Positions 36,687 to 45,292 of a DNA stretch of 64,000 bases are shown here, in pieces. Numbering within the stretch: the stretch's first letter is position 1; every line of letters begins with the position of its first letter. The stretch is from Gammaproteobacteria bacterium (GTDB lineage: Bacteria > Pseudomonadota > Gammaproteobacteria > Ga0077536): the NCBI GenBank assembly GCA_020849475.1, contig JADLGE010000009.1, positions 1 through 64,000 of the forward strand, in the 5' to 3' direction. A program made the position numbers and the translations under genes. The notes under the pieces are model-generated. The model was not told the DNA's origin, ran no database searches, and was given only the letters and a program-made list of their open reading frames with translations.

Positions 36687-37475
36687 TCAATCCCGATAAT
36701 CCGCCGGCCGCTTCTCCAGGAACGCATTGATGCCTTCCTCGAAAAAGCCCGCGCTGGCGCACAGGATCTGACCGCGGTCTTCCATGGCGATGGCGGCATC
36801 GAGGCTGGGTGCATCGATGGAGAGATTCAAGCCCTCCTTGGTCAGACGCAGGCCCAAGGGCGAGGTCTTGAGCATGTCTTGTGCGATGCCGCGCGCGGTT
36901 GCTTCGAGTTCTTCGAACGGCACCACCGCCGACACCAGGCCGAGGCGCTCGGCGCGCTCGGCCGGGATCATGCGGCCGGTCATCATCAATTCGGCCGCCA
37001 CCGACTGCCCGACTGCGCGCGGCAGGAAATAGCTGATACCGACGTCGCAGCCGGTCAGACCGATTTTGACCATGGCCACGTTCATCTTGACGTCGGGAGT
37101 GACCACGCGCACGTCCGAGGCCAGTACGAAGGCGAAGCCACCGCCGGTGGCCGCGCCGTGGGCAAGACAGATGATGGGCTGTGGGCAGCGGCGCATGCGC
37201 TGATAGACCTCGGCCACCTGGCGCTGAAAGCGCATGCCGATGACCGGACCGCCGCTGACGCCGTCGGCGGCATGCAAGTCATAGCCCGCGCACAGACCGC
37301 GACCGGCGCCGCGCAGCATCACCACCCGCACCTCGTGATTGAACTGCAGGCCGCCGAAGTAGTGCTGCAATTCATCGCACATCTCGGGCGTGATGGCGTT
37401 CAAGCGGTCCGGGCGGTTCAAGGTCAGCCAGTCGATGGCGCCTTCTTTCTCTATCGCAATGGTCTGGTAGTTCAT
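36687..37475 (-). CDS. Enoyl-CoA hydratase/isomerase family protein
   Basis: 262 residues. Crotonase fold with oxyanion-hole segments RGLCAGYDLHA (about 60-70) and HGAATGGGFAFVLASD. The two catalytic Glu of true enoyl-CoA hydratases appear replaced: the GGGCE position reads GGGFA, and the second Glu position reads non-acidic (NVAMVKIGL). An Asp in GCDVGISYFLPRAVG is kept, as in dienoyl-CoA isomerases. So isomerase or another crotonase activity is more likely than hydration. Confidence 0.85.
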   Translation of the reverse strand: MNYQTIAIEKEGAIDWLTLNRPDRLNAITPEMCDELQHYFGGLQFNHEVRVVMLRGAGRGLCAGYDLHAADGVSGGPVIGMRFQRQVAEVYQRMRRCPQPIICLAHGAATGGGFAFVLASDVRVVTPDVKMNVAMVKIGLTGCDVGISYFLPRAVGQSVAAELMMTGRMIPAERAERLGLVSAVVPFEELEATARGIAQDMLKTSPLGLRLTKEGLNLSIDAPSLDAAIAMEDRGQILCASAGFFEEGINAFLEKRPADYRD

Positions 37476-37532
37476 GGTCGGTCCTCAGGATGCAGGCTAT
37501 CAGCGCTGAATGTCATGGCGGACTGCCGCGCC

Positions 37533-38720
37533 TTACGCAACGCGCAGCAGCAGGCCCTTCAGGTACTCGCCTTCCGGAAAGGCGAGCGCAATCGGATGAT
37601 CGGGCGTGGCATGCAACTGCCGCAGCAACTGCGCATCGACACCAGCGTCGAGGGCCGCACCGGCGACGATTTTGCGGAACAGATCGGCGTTCACGCCGCC
37701 CGAGCAGGAGAAGGTCGCCAGCACACCGCCCGGCCGCAGCAGCTTCAGGGCCAGCAGGTTGATGTCTTTATAGCCGCGTGCGGCGCGCTCGGCGGTGGCG
37801 GCGGTCGGCGCAAATTTCGGCGGATCGAGCACGATGAGGTCGAAGCTCTTGTTCTGGTCGCGCAGTTTGCGCAATTGCTTGAACACATCGTCTTCGATGA
37901 GCGTGCAGCGATCGCCCGGCAGGTGATTCAATTCCAGATGACGCTGCACCTGGCTGAGTGCGGTGGCCGAGGAGTCGATGGCCGTGACACTGCGCGCGCC
38001 GTGGGCGAGGGCCTGCAGGGCGAAGCCGCCGCAGTAGCAAAACGCATCAAGCACATCGGCGTCTCTGGCCAGCGTGCCGACCAGTTGGCGGTTTTCGCGC
38101 TGATCGAGATAGTGGCCGGTCTTGTGGCCATGGGCGAGATCGATTTCGACCTTCAGATCGTTCTCCACGCAGGTGATGCGCGGCTCATCGAGCTGGCCGC
38201 GCAGCAGGCCGCTCGCCACTTCGAGGCCTTCCACTTCCAGCACGTCGGCGTCGGAGCGCTCATACACCGCGCGCGCGCCGGTGAGGCGCATGAGGCTGTC
38301 GGCAATCGCATCGCGCCAGCGTCGTGCGCCGGCGCTGGTGGTCTGCATGACCAGCACGTCGCCGAAGCGGTCGACGATGAGACCCGGCAGTCCGTCGGAT
38401 TCGGCGTGCACCAGGCGCACGCCGCCTTCGGGCGCGGTGGGCAGCAGCCGTTCGCGCATGGCGATGGCGGCCGCCAGACGCGCTTCGAAGAACGTCGCGT
38501 CGATGACGGCGTCTTCCTGCCAGGCCCAGATGCGCACGCGGATGTTGGATACGGGGTTCCACGCACCGTGGCCGAGGAAGCGGCCGTCCTGGGCAAACAC
38601 GCTGACGGTGTCGCCCACTTGCGGGTCGCCCAGCACCTTGTCGATGGCGCCGGAAAATACCCAGGGATGACGGCGCAGCAAGGAGCGTTCGCGGTCGCGT
38701 TTGAGAGTGATTTTGAGCAT
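37533..38720 (-). CDS. rlmI: 23S rRNA m5C methyltransferase RlmI
   Basis: 395 residues from the ATG at 38720. N-terminal PUA domain (MLKITLKRDRERSLLRRHPW, about 1-80), then the methyltransferase with DAFCYCGGFALQALA (SAM loop), LDPPKFAPT motif IV and ATFSCSGGV with the second cysteine. Expected to modify C1962 of 23S rRNA. A longer frame to 38813 has no conserved N-terminus. Confidence 0.92.
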   Translation of the reverse strand: MLKITLKRDRERSLLRRHPWVFSGAIDKVLGDPQVGDTVSVFAQDGRFLGHGAWNPVSNIRVRIWAWQEDAVIDATFFEARLAAAIAMRERLLPTAPEGGVRLVHAESDGLPGLIVDRFGDVLVMQTTSAGARRWRDAIADSLMRLTGARAVYERSDADVLEVEGLEVASGLLRGQLDEPRITCVENDLKVEIDLAHGHKTGHYLDQRENRQLVGTLARDADVLDAFCYCGGFALQALAHGARSVTAIDSSATALSQVQRHLELNHLPGDRCTLIEDDVFKQLRKLRDQNKSFDLIVLDPPKFAPTAATAERAARGYKDINLLALKLLRPGGVLATFSCSGGVNADLFRKIVAGAALDAGVDAQLLRQLHATPDHPIALAFPEGEYLKGLLLRVA

Positions 38721-39039
38721 GGGGGGCGACCTTGTGTCGAACTGGAGGAAGTCGGGGCGCGGGTGAATGCCTGTTGCGCAGTGCACCGGGCGCCGACGGC
38801 GTGAAAGGCGCACATGCTAGCGGTATGCCCCACTTATTTCACGCGCGGCGCACCGTTATGCACGCCAGACCAAGTTCTGCGTGGGTGGCCGAGCGTTCTC
38901 GTGGGCGTGACGCAATTCGCCTTCGCCAGACTTTCCAATTCGATCACGCTCGCTAAAATCGAACCCCGCTCTGCATCGACAATGGCGCTGCGATTGGCGG
39001 CAGGGCAATTGACCGCGACGAAAACAAGGACAGGAAGAT
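38721..39039. other. 319-bp intergenic region; possible promoter
   Basis: No gene is supported here. A weak sigma-70-like site is TTTCCA (38932-38937), 16 bp, TAAAAT (38954-38959), about 80 bp before the exported-protein gene. No strong terminator, repeat or RNA gene was seen. Confidence 0.35.
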
Positions 39040-39957
39040 ATGCTTCGATTGAATGCGGCACGCGATCAGGGACGCGTGCGCAGCGGACTCGTGCTTGCAC
39101 TGTGCCTGCTGGGTATGGGCGCGCCTCGCGCCAGCTCCGCTGATTATTCGGCGGAAGTCCGCGGCACAGCGCGCAATGGCAACGCGAACATCAACACCAA
39201 TATCGAGGACCGCTTCGATGTCGGTGGCAACAATGTGCTGCAGGCTTCGGACTTGGCCGTGACCGGCATCACCACGGTTACCCAGTTTGGCGACACCATA
39301 GGCGGCTCATTCGCGAGCGCCAGCGCAAGTCTCGCGCGCGGCGAGCTGAAGGCATTCGCGTCCGGATCCGCTGTCCGTCCACCCTTCGATCAGTACTACA
39401 CCAATGAGGCTGAAGCCCATGCGATCCTGCGTGATCGGGTCACTGTCGAAGGCGATATACCTTCAGGCAGCGTGCTGCGCATCGTGGTCTCCGTTCATGG
39501 CTCGATTGCGCCTGACTTCGGCGACAACCCATTCAGCGATAATTCCAACGGCACTTTCGGCCGTCTCGATTTCGGCTCGGATGTCATCAACGGCAGTGGT
39601 GCGCAGCGCTCCTTCATCCACAGCTTTCAGTCCGGCCCCTGCGTGGGGTTTGGCGGCCGGGCGGGTTGCACCCAGGGTCTGGATTTCAACCAGACCTTCA
39701 GCGTCGAAATGCCGATCAGCAACGATGCGCGCACGGCCTTTTTCACCATCGGCCTGAATGCCTTCTCACGGGGCGCGGCGCAGGCCAATTTCGGCAACAC
39801 GGCTCATGTAGGTTTTGAACTACCTGCGGGCCTGAGCTTCACCTCCCAATCGGGCGTATTGCTCAGTCAAGCGGTGCCGCTGCCGGCCCCTTTACCGCTG
39901 CTGGGTGTGACACTGGCGGGGCTGGCCCTCGCGCGTCGTCGGCGTAACACCAGCTGA
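39040..39957 (+). CDS. VPLPA/PEP-CTERM-type exported protein
   Basis: 305 residues. N-terminal signal (SGLVLALCLLGMGAPRASS), a Ser/Thr/Asn-rich beta-type body, and a C-terminal sorting signal: VPLPAPLPLL, a hydrophobic stretch GVTLAGLALA, and RRRR before the end. This tripartite end is the VPLPA form of the PEP-CTERM signal processed by exosortases. Two or three Cys in the body (GPCVGFGGRAGCTQG) may form disulfides. No exosortase is in the window; function of the body unknown. Confidence 0.75.
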   Translation: MLRLNAARDQGRVRSGLVLALCLLGMGAPRASSADYSAEVRGTARNGNANINTNIEDRFDVGGNNVLQASDLAVTGITTVTQFGDTIGGSFASASASLARGELKAFASGSAVRPPFDQYYTNEAEAHAILRDRVTVEGDIPSGSVLRIVVSVHGSIAPDFGDNPFSDNSNGTFGRLDFGSDVINGSGAQRSFIHSFQSGPCVGFGGRAGCTQGLDFNQTFSVEMPISNDARTAFFTIGLNAFSRGAAQANFGNTAHVGFELPAGLSFTSQSGVLLSQAVPLPAPLPLLGVTLAGLALARRRRNTS

Positions 39958-40036
39958 CAGGCGCGCCGCGCCTAGCCGCTCTGTAGCGAGCGCCCCCGGC
40001 TGCCGCCATAGTGCTTGGGCCGCGCGCCTCAGGCCG

Positions 40037-40074
40037 CGCTGCAGGCGAGATCAAGTACCATCTCGCCTGCAGCG
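40037..40074. repeat. Long perfect inverted repeat, 15-bp stem
   Basis: CGCTGCAGGCGAGAT (40037-40051) pairs without mismatch with ATCTCGCCTGCAGCG (40060-40074) across an 8-nt loop. It lies between the exported-protein gene and the SDR gene, 50 bp before the latter's ATG. No T-run follows, so its role as a terminator is unsure. Confidence 0.7.
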
Positions 40075-40123
40075 GATGACCGCGATGGCCGGTCTTCGCC
40101 AAGTCAGCACAGAGGGCAGCACG

Positions 40124-40888
40124 ATGGCACGAGAACAATTCAATCTGACGGGCAAGATTGCGGTGGTGGCCGGCGCGAGTCGCGGCATCGGGCAGGAGGT
40201 TGCCAAGATTCTGGGTGAGTACGGCGCCCATGTGGTGTGCCTCTCGCGCGGCGCCGACGGTTGCGCCGAAACCGTGGCGGCCATCGAAGCGCTGGGCGGC
40301 ACGGCCGAAATGCGCGCTTGCCATATTGGCCGCGTCGAGCAGATCGACGAGTTCTATAAATACATGGATGAACGCCACGGTCGCGTCGACATCCTCATCA
40401 ACAATGCCGCCGCCAATCCCTATTACGGTCACATTCTCGATACCGACGTGGCGTCGTTCGACAAAACGGTGGAAGTGAACCTGCGCGGCTATTTCTTCAT
40501 GGCCATCGGCGCGGGGCGCCGCATGCGCGCGCAGGGCGGCGGCGCTATCGTCAACGTTGCCTCGGCCAACGCTTTGTCGCCGGGCGACAAGCAGGGTGTG
40601 TATTCGATGACCAAGGCAGGCATCCACAATATGAGCAAGGCGCTGGCGCGCGAATGCGGGCAGTTCGGCATCCGCGTCAACACCCTGGTGCCAGGCCTGA
40701 CCCGCACCAAGTTTGCGATGGCCCTGCATGACGATGAAGAATTCATGGCCAAGCAGATGCCGCACACGCCACTGGCCCGCGGCGCCGATCCGAGCGAAAT
40801 GGCGGGCGCGGTGTTGTACCTGGTGTCGGACGCGGCGTCCTATACCACCGGCAGTTCCATCGTCATCGACGGCGGTTATCTCGCCTGA
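40124..40888 (+). CDS. Short-chain dehydrogenase/reductase
   Basis: 254 residues from the ATG at 40124 (MAREQFNLTGKIAVVAGASR). Cofactor loop GASRGIGQEVA, NNAAANPYYG, catalytic YSMTKAG with a Ser in VASANALSP, and C-terminal SSIVIDGGYLA. A classical SDR; the 'LVPGLTRTKFAMAL' segment is typical of FabG-like dehydrogenases. Its place before acyl-CoA genes suggests a fatty-acid or related substrate, by inference. Confidence 0.87.
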   Translation: MAREQFNLTGKIAVVAGASRGIGQEVAKILGEYGAHVVCLSRGADGCAETVAAIEALGGTAEMRACHIGRVEQIDEFYKYMDERHGRVDILINNAAANPYYGHILDTDVASFDKTVEVNLRGYFFMAIGAGRRMRAQGGGAIVNVASANALSPGDKQGVYSMTKAGIHNMSKALARECGQFGIRVNTLVPGLTRTKFAMALHDDEEFMAKQMPHTPLARGADPSEMAGAVLYLVSDAASYTTGSSIVIDGGYLA

Positions 40889-40916
40889 GGCGCGCAACGC
40901 ACAGGGAGAGCAGGAA

Positions 40917-41609
40917 ATGGCAGAGCAACTTTTCGCGATCGTGTTCAAGGGCCAGTTGCGCGCCGGCGCCGACGGCGGCCAGGTGCGCGCCAACTTCGCC
41001 AAGCTGTTCAACATCGACGCGGCGCGCGTCGAGCAGATGTTCAGTGGCCAGGCCGTCATCATCAAGAAGGGCCTGGATCTGTTGGCCGCCGACAAGTACA
41101 AGGCGGCGCTGGCCAAGGCCGGCGCCGAAGTCGAGGTCATCGACATGCCGGTGGCCGCGGCGCCGGCGGCTGCACCGCCGCCTGTCGCCGCCGTGGCAGT
41201 GCCGCAACCCGCAGCGCCCAGCGTTGCCAGCGCCGCGCCCGTGCGCGCCGCGACGGCGACGCCGGTCGCGCCAGCAATAACGCCGGCCAACGCAGCGGCG
41301 TTCGCGCGCAACGCGCCGCCGGCCGCCTTGCGCGGCACGCCGGCCGCGCTCGACACCACCATGGCCGAGCCCGGTGTGGTGCTGGTGGAAGCGGTGCACG
41401 TCGCCGCGCCAAGCATTGCCACCGAGCATTTGTCGATGGCCGAGGCGGGGGTGACCCTCGTTGATTACACGCCGCCGCCGGCCGCGCATTACGACCTCGA
41501 CGAACTCACGCTGGCCGAGCCCGGCGTGACCCTCGTCGAAGCACGCAAGAATGTCGCGCCCGAATTCGATTTGAGCGGTTTGTCGCTGGACGAATCGGCG
41601 CGCCCCTGA
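40917..41609 (+). CDS. Hypothetical protein with 25-residue repeats
   Basis: 230 residues from the ATG at 40917. N-terminal domain (about 1-75, QLFAIVFKGQLRAGADGGQV ... VEQMFSGQAVIIKKGLDLLA) resembles a small alpha/beta module I recall from several proteobacterial membrane proteins, without a known function. An Ala/Pro-rich linker (80-145) follows. Then three copies of a motif at an exact 25-residue spacing: MAEPGVVLVEA (149), MAEAGVTLVDY (174), LAEPGVTLVEA (199), plus a shortened fourth (FDLSGLSLDESARP). No signal peptide. It follows the SDR by 28 bp. Confidence 0.7.
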   Translation: MAEQLFAIVFKGQLRAGADGGQVRANFAKLFNIDAARVEQMFSGQAVIIKKGLDLLAADKYKAALAKAGAEVEVIDMPVAAAPAAAPPPVAAVAVPQPAAPSVASAAPVRAATATPVAPAITPANAAAFARNAPPAALRGTPAALDTTMAEPGVVLVEAVHVAAPSIATEHLSMAEAGVTLVDYTPPPAAHYDLDELTLAEPGVTLVEARKNVAPEFDLSGLSLDESARP

Positions 41610-41721
41610 GCGTTGCGCGGCGGCCCGTCGCGGTCGGCGGGCGCGGCGTTCTGTGATTCAATAGCGGGCCCGGCAACGGGCCCCATTAGTTCTGCAATTC
41701 CGACCTTACATTCGAGACATC

Positions 41722-43521
41722 ATGAGTCTGCTCCTCAATTCGCGTGACATCGATTTCAATCTTTACGAACTGCTCGATACCGAAGCCCTGACCCGCCAGC
41801 CGCGCTACGCGGAACACGACCGCGCGGTGTTCGACGCCGTCATCGAAGCGGCACGGGTGCTGGCGGAACAAGAGTTCGCGCCGCACGCCGCCAAGCTTGA
41901 CGCCAACGAGCCGACCTTCGATGGCAAGCGCGTGACCTTGCCGGCTGAACTAGAGCAGACACTCGATGCCTACATCGCCGGTGGTTTCATGGGCATCGCC
42001 GCCGAGGCCGAGCACGGCGGCATGCAGTTGCCGTGGGTGGTGGGGCAGGCCGCCTGTGCGTGGTTCGCGGCCGCCGATGTGTCGGCCAATTCCTATCCGC
42101 TCATCACCCATTCGGCCGTCAATCTCCTGACGGAATTCGGCAATGATGATCAGAAGCGGCGCTATCTCGAACCGATGGTGGCCGGACGTTTCTTCGGCAC
42201 CATGTGTCTGTCGGAACCGCAGGCCGGCTCGTCCCTGTCGGACATCCAGCTGCGCGCCGAGCCCACCACAGACGGCCACTATCTGATCAAGGGCACCAAG
42301 ATGTGGATCTCGGGCGGCGAGCACGAGCTGTCGGAGAACATCGTGCACCTGGTGCTGGCCAAGATCCCGGGCGGCCCGCCCGGCGTGAAAGGCATTTCGC
42401 TGTTCGTGGTGCCGAAGATTCGCGTCAACGACGACGGCACGCTGGGCGCGCGCAACAACGTGCAACTCGTGAGCCTGAATCACAAGATGGGCTTTCGCGG
42501 CATCACCAACACCGTGCTCAACTTCGGTGAAGGCGGCGAATGCCACGGCTGGCTGGTCGGGCCCATGCACCAGGGCCTGTTCTGCATGTTCCGCATGATG
42601 AACGAGATGCGCATAGGCATCGGCATGGCGGCCTGCGTGCTGGGCTATACGGCTTATCTGCATTCACTGAAGTACGCGCGCGAGCGGCCGCAGGGCCGTC
42701 ATCCGCTGGAAAAGAATCCGGCCTCGCCGCAGGTGCCGATCATCCAGCACGCCGACATAAAGCGCCTGCTGCTGGCGCAGAAGAGCGCTGCCGAAGGGGC
42801 TTTCACCTTGCTTCTGCACTGCGCGTGGCTGATCGATCGCCAACGCACCGAGACCGATGACGCCGAGCGCACCCGCATCGGCCTGTTGCTCGACATCCTC
42901 ACGCCGATAGCGAAATCCTGGCCGTCGGAATTCTGCCTCGAGGGCAACAAGCACGCCATCCAGATCCTGGGCGGCTATGGCTACACGCGCGAGTTTCCGC
43001 TCGAGCGCCTGTATCGCGATGCGCGCCTGAATCCCATTCACGAAGGCACGCACGGCATCCAGGGCATCGATCTGTTGGGGCGCAAGGTCACCATCCAGGA
43101 CGGCGCCGCGTTCAAGGTGCTGCTGGAGGAATATCGCAAGACCCTGGCCGCGGCCGCGCCGGTCACGGAACTGGCGGAATACCACGCCGCGCTGGCGGCG
43201 GCCGTCACCACCATCATCGACACCACCGCCGCGCTCGATGCCTTGCGCGCGAGCGGCGATGTCAATCGCGCGCTCGCCAACGCCACGCTCTATCTCGATG
43301 CTTTCGGGCATGTGGTGCTGGCCTGGGTGTGGCTGCGTCAGGCCTTGGTCGCGCAGCGTGCGCTGGCGAAGGCGACGGGGTCGGATCTCGACTTCTATCG
43401 CGGCAAGCTCAATGCCTGCCAATATTTCTATCGTTACGAATTGCCCAAGGTGGCGGAACGCTGCGCGCTGCTCGCGCGCTTTGACGACACTTGTCTTGCC
43501 ACCGACGAAAACTGGTTCTGA
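41722..43521 (+). CDS. Acyl-CoA dehydrogenase, long form with C-terminal extension
   Basis: 599 residues, longer than the usual ~380. FAD/acyl-CoA motifs: MCLSEPQAGSSLSDIQLRAE, MWISGGEHELSENIVHL, LNHKMGFRGITNTVLNF, and the catalytic Glu in NPIHEGTHGIQGIDL. The C-terminal ~130 residues form the extra helical domain of AcdA/DmdC-type enzymes. It oxidises a CoA thioester to the enoyl-CoA. The synthetase gene follows 15 bp later. Confidence 0.92.
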   Translation: MSLLLNSRDIDFNLYELLDTEALTRQPRYAEHDRAVFDAVIEAARVLAEQEFAPHAAKLDANEPTFDGKRVTLPAELEQTLDAYIAGGFMGIAAEAEHGGMQLPWVVGQAACAWFAAADVSANSYPLITHSAVNLLTEFGNDDQKRRYLEPMVAGRFFGTMCLSEPQAGSSLSDIQLRAEPTTDGHYLIKGTKMWISGGEHELSENIVHLVLAKIPGGPPGVKGISLFVVPKIRVNDDGTLGARNNVQLVSLNHKMGFRGITNTVLNFGEGGECHGWLVGPMHQGLFCMFRMMNEMRIGIGMAACVLGYTAYLHSLKYARERPQGRHPLEKNPASPQVPIIQHADIKRLLLAQKSAAEGAFTLLLHCAWLIDRQRTETDDAERTRIGLLLDILTPIAKSWPSEFCLEGNKHAIQILGGYGYTREFPLERLYRDARLNPIHEGTHGIQGIDLLGRKVTIQDGAAFKVLLEEYRKTLAAAAPVTELAEYHAALAAAVTTIIDTTAALDALRASGDVNRALANATLYLDAFGHVVLAWVWLRQALVAQRALAKATGSDLDFYRGKLNACQYFYRYELPKVAERCALLARFDDTCLATDENWF

Positions 43522-43536
43522 TTGGAGCGCCTACCC

Positions 43537-45171
43537 ATGAGCAACGCCACGTCCACCGTCCAGAGTTACGAGCAAGCGCGCGCCAGCTTCCAGTGGTCGC
43601 CACCGGCGCGCTTCAATTTCGCACGCGATGTCGTCGACCAGTGGGCGGCCAAGGATGCCGCCAAGCTCGCGCTGTGGTGGGTGGATGACGACGGTCATGA
43701 ATTCAAACGCACGTTCGCCCAAGTGCGCGACCGCTCTTGCCAGCTCGCCAATGCGCTCACCCAGGCCGGCATCAAACGCGGCGACACCATCGTGCTCATG
43801 CTCGGGCGCAATCTCGAATGGTGGGAAATCGTCACGGCCGGCATCCGCATGGGCGTCATTCTGTCACCGGGCACCACGCAGCTGTCGCCCAAGGACATCG
43901 CCTATCGCATGAACGCCGCGCAGGCCACCGCCTTCATTACCGACCAAGCGAACGCCGCCAAGCTCGACGAGGTCGCGGCACAGTGTCCGACCCTGCGCGC
44001 GCGCATCCTGGTCGACGGTGAGCGCAGCGGCTGGCAGAGCTACGACAGCCTCATGCACGGCCAGAGCACGCAATTCGACACCGCCGACACCGCCTTCGAT
44101 GAAGACGCGCTGTGCTATTTCACATCCGGCACCACCGGCTATCCGAAGATGACCATCCACGGTCATGGCTATGGCCTCGCCCATCAGATCACCGGCCGTT
44201 ACTGGCTGGATCTTTCGCCCGACGATGTGCACTGGAATATCAGCGACACCGGCTGGGCCAAGGCTGCCTACAGCAGCTACTTCGGACCCTGGAACATGGG
44301 CGCGACGGTGTTCGTGCATCACTCGCCGGTGTTCGATGCAAAGAAGTCTCTGGACTTGCTTGCGCAATACCCCATCACCACGCTGTGCGGCGCGCCGACG
44401 GTGTATCGCATGGTGGTGTTGCAGGATCTTTCGGCCTACAAGTTCCCGCATCTGCGCCATTGCGTCGGCGCCGGCGAGCCCTTGAATCCGGAAGTCATCG
44501 AAACCTGGAAGCGCGCCACCGGGCTCGTCATCCGCGATGGCTACGGCCAGACCGAAACCGTGCTGGTGTGCGGCAACCATCCGTCCATCACGCCGCGCTT
44601 CGGCTCCATGGGCAAGCCCATGCCGGGTATAGAGATGGCCATCATCGACGCTGAGGGCCAGCCCTTAGGTCCGCAGCAGGAAGGTGACATCGCGATCCGC
44701 GTCAAGCCGCTGCGCGCGCCGGGCCTGTTCCGCGACTATCGTGGCGACCCGGATCGCTTCAATGCCTGCTTCATCGGCGACTGGTACCTGACCGGCGATC
44801 GCGGCTACATCGATGAAGACGGTTACTTCTGGTTCGTGAGTCGCGCCGACGATGTGATCCTGTCGGCCGGTTACCGCATCGGACCGTTCGAAGTGGAAAG
44901 CGCCTTGATTGAGCATCCGGCGGTCGCCGAGTCGGCGGTGGTCGCAAGTCCCGATGCGCTGCGCGGCGACGTGGTGAAAGCGTTCGTGGTGCTGGCGCCC
45001 GGCTACACCGGCAGCGACGCACTGGTCACGGAACTGCAGGAACATGTGAAGCGCGTGACGGCGCCCTACAAGTATCCGCGACGCATCGAATTCGTCGACA
45101 GTCTGCCCAAGACCGTCAGCGGCAAGATTCGCCGCGTCGAGCTGCGCGCGCGGGAAGCGGGCGCGGGTTGA
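43537..45171 (+). CDS. Acyl-CoA synthetase (medium-chain / ACSM-like)
   Basis: 544 residues from the ATG at 43537, GGAG eight bases upstream. AMP-binding motif YFTSGTTGYPKMTIH (about residue 195), DGYGQTETVLVC, the hinge TGDRGYIDEDGYFWF and the C-terminal catalytic Lys in KTVSGKIRRVEL. It activates a carboxylic acid to the CoA ester, feeding the dehydrogenase just upstream. The ACSM/BCL-like pattern suggests medium-chain or aromatic acids. Confidence 0.9.
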   Translation: MSNATSTVQSYEQARASFQWSPPARFNFARDVVDQWAAKDAAKLALWWVDDDGHEFKRTFAQVRDRSCQLANALTQAGIKRGDTIVLMLGRNLEWWEIVTAGIRMGVILSPGTTQLSPKDIAYRMNAAQATAFITDQANAAKLDEVAAQCPTLRARILVDGERSGWQSYDSLMHGQSTQFDTADTAFDEDALCYFTSGTTGYPKMTIHGHGYGLAHQITGRYWLDLSPDDVHWNISDTGWAKAAYSSYFGPWNMGATVFVHHSPVFDAKKSLDLLAQYPITTLCGAPTVYRMVVLQDLSAYKFPHLRHCVGAGEPLNPEVIETWKRATGLVIRDGYGQTETVLVCGNHPSITPRFGSMGKPMPGIEMAIIDAEGQPLGPQQEGDIAIRVKPLRAPGLFRDYRGDPDRFNACFIGDWYLTGDRGYIDEDGYFWFVSRADDVILSAGYRIGPFEVESALIEHPAVAESAVVASPDALRGDVVKAFVVLAPGYTGSDALVTELQEHVKRVTAPYKYPRRIEFVDSLPKTVSGKIRRVELRAREAGAG

Positions 45172-45201
45172 GCGGCTTGCAGGTTTGCGCATCCCGCTCG
45201 A

Positions 45202-45280
45202 GTGTCAGACTGAAGTCTGACCCACAGGCCCGCTTATCAGCGGCATCGAAGCATTGTGGGTCGGACTTCAGTCTGACACT
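45202..45280. repeat. Inverted pair of GTCAGACTGAAGTCTGAC repeats
   Basis: Cores at 45204-45221 and 45260-45277 (the latter GTCGGACTTCAGTCTGAC) in opposite orientations, with outer arms matching over about 25 bp. The spacer GCGGCATCGAAGCATTGTGG resembles the one in the pair near 61.6 kb. It sits between the acyl-CoA synthetase and the MFS gene, ending 13 bp before the latter. Confidence 0.85.
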
Positions 45281-45292
45281 CCCGTCCATCAC

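Noticed and set aside
36879-38804. A 641-codon open frame on the plus strand opposite the crotonase and rlmI
   Set aside because: It runs antisense to two well-supported genes, spans the gap between them, and its Gln/His/Arg/Ala-rich product is typical of a shadow frame in G+C-rich DNA.
38814-39143. Overlapping short frames in the 38.7-39.0 kb intergenic region
   Set aside because: They lack ribosome-binding sites and family similarity, and overlap each other on both strands.
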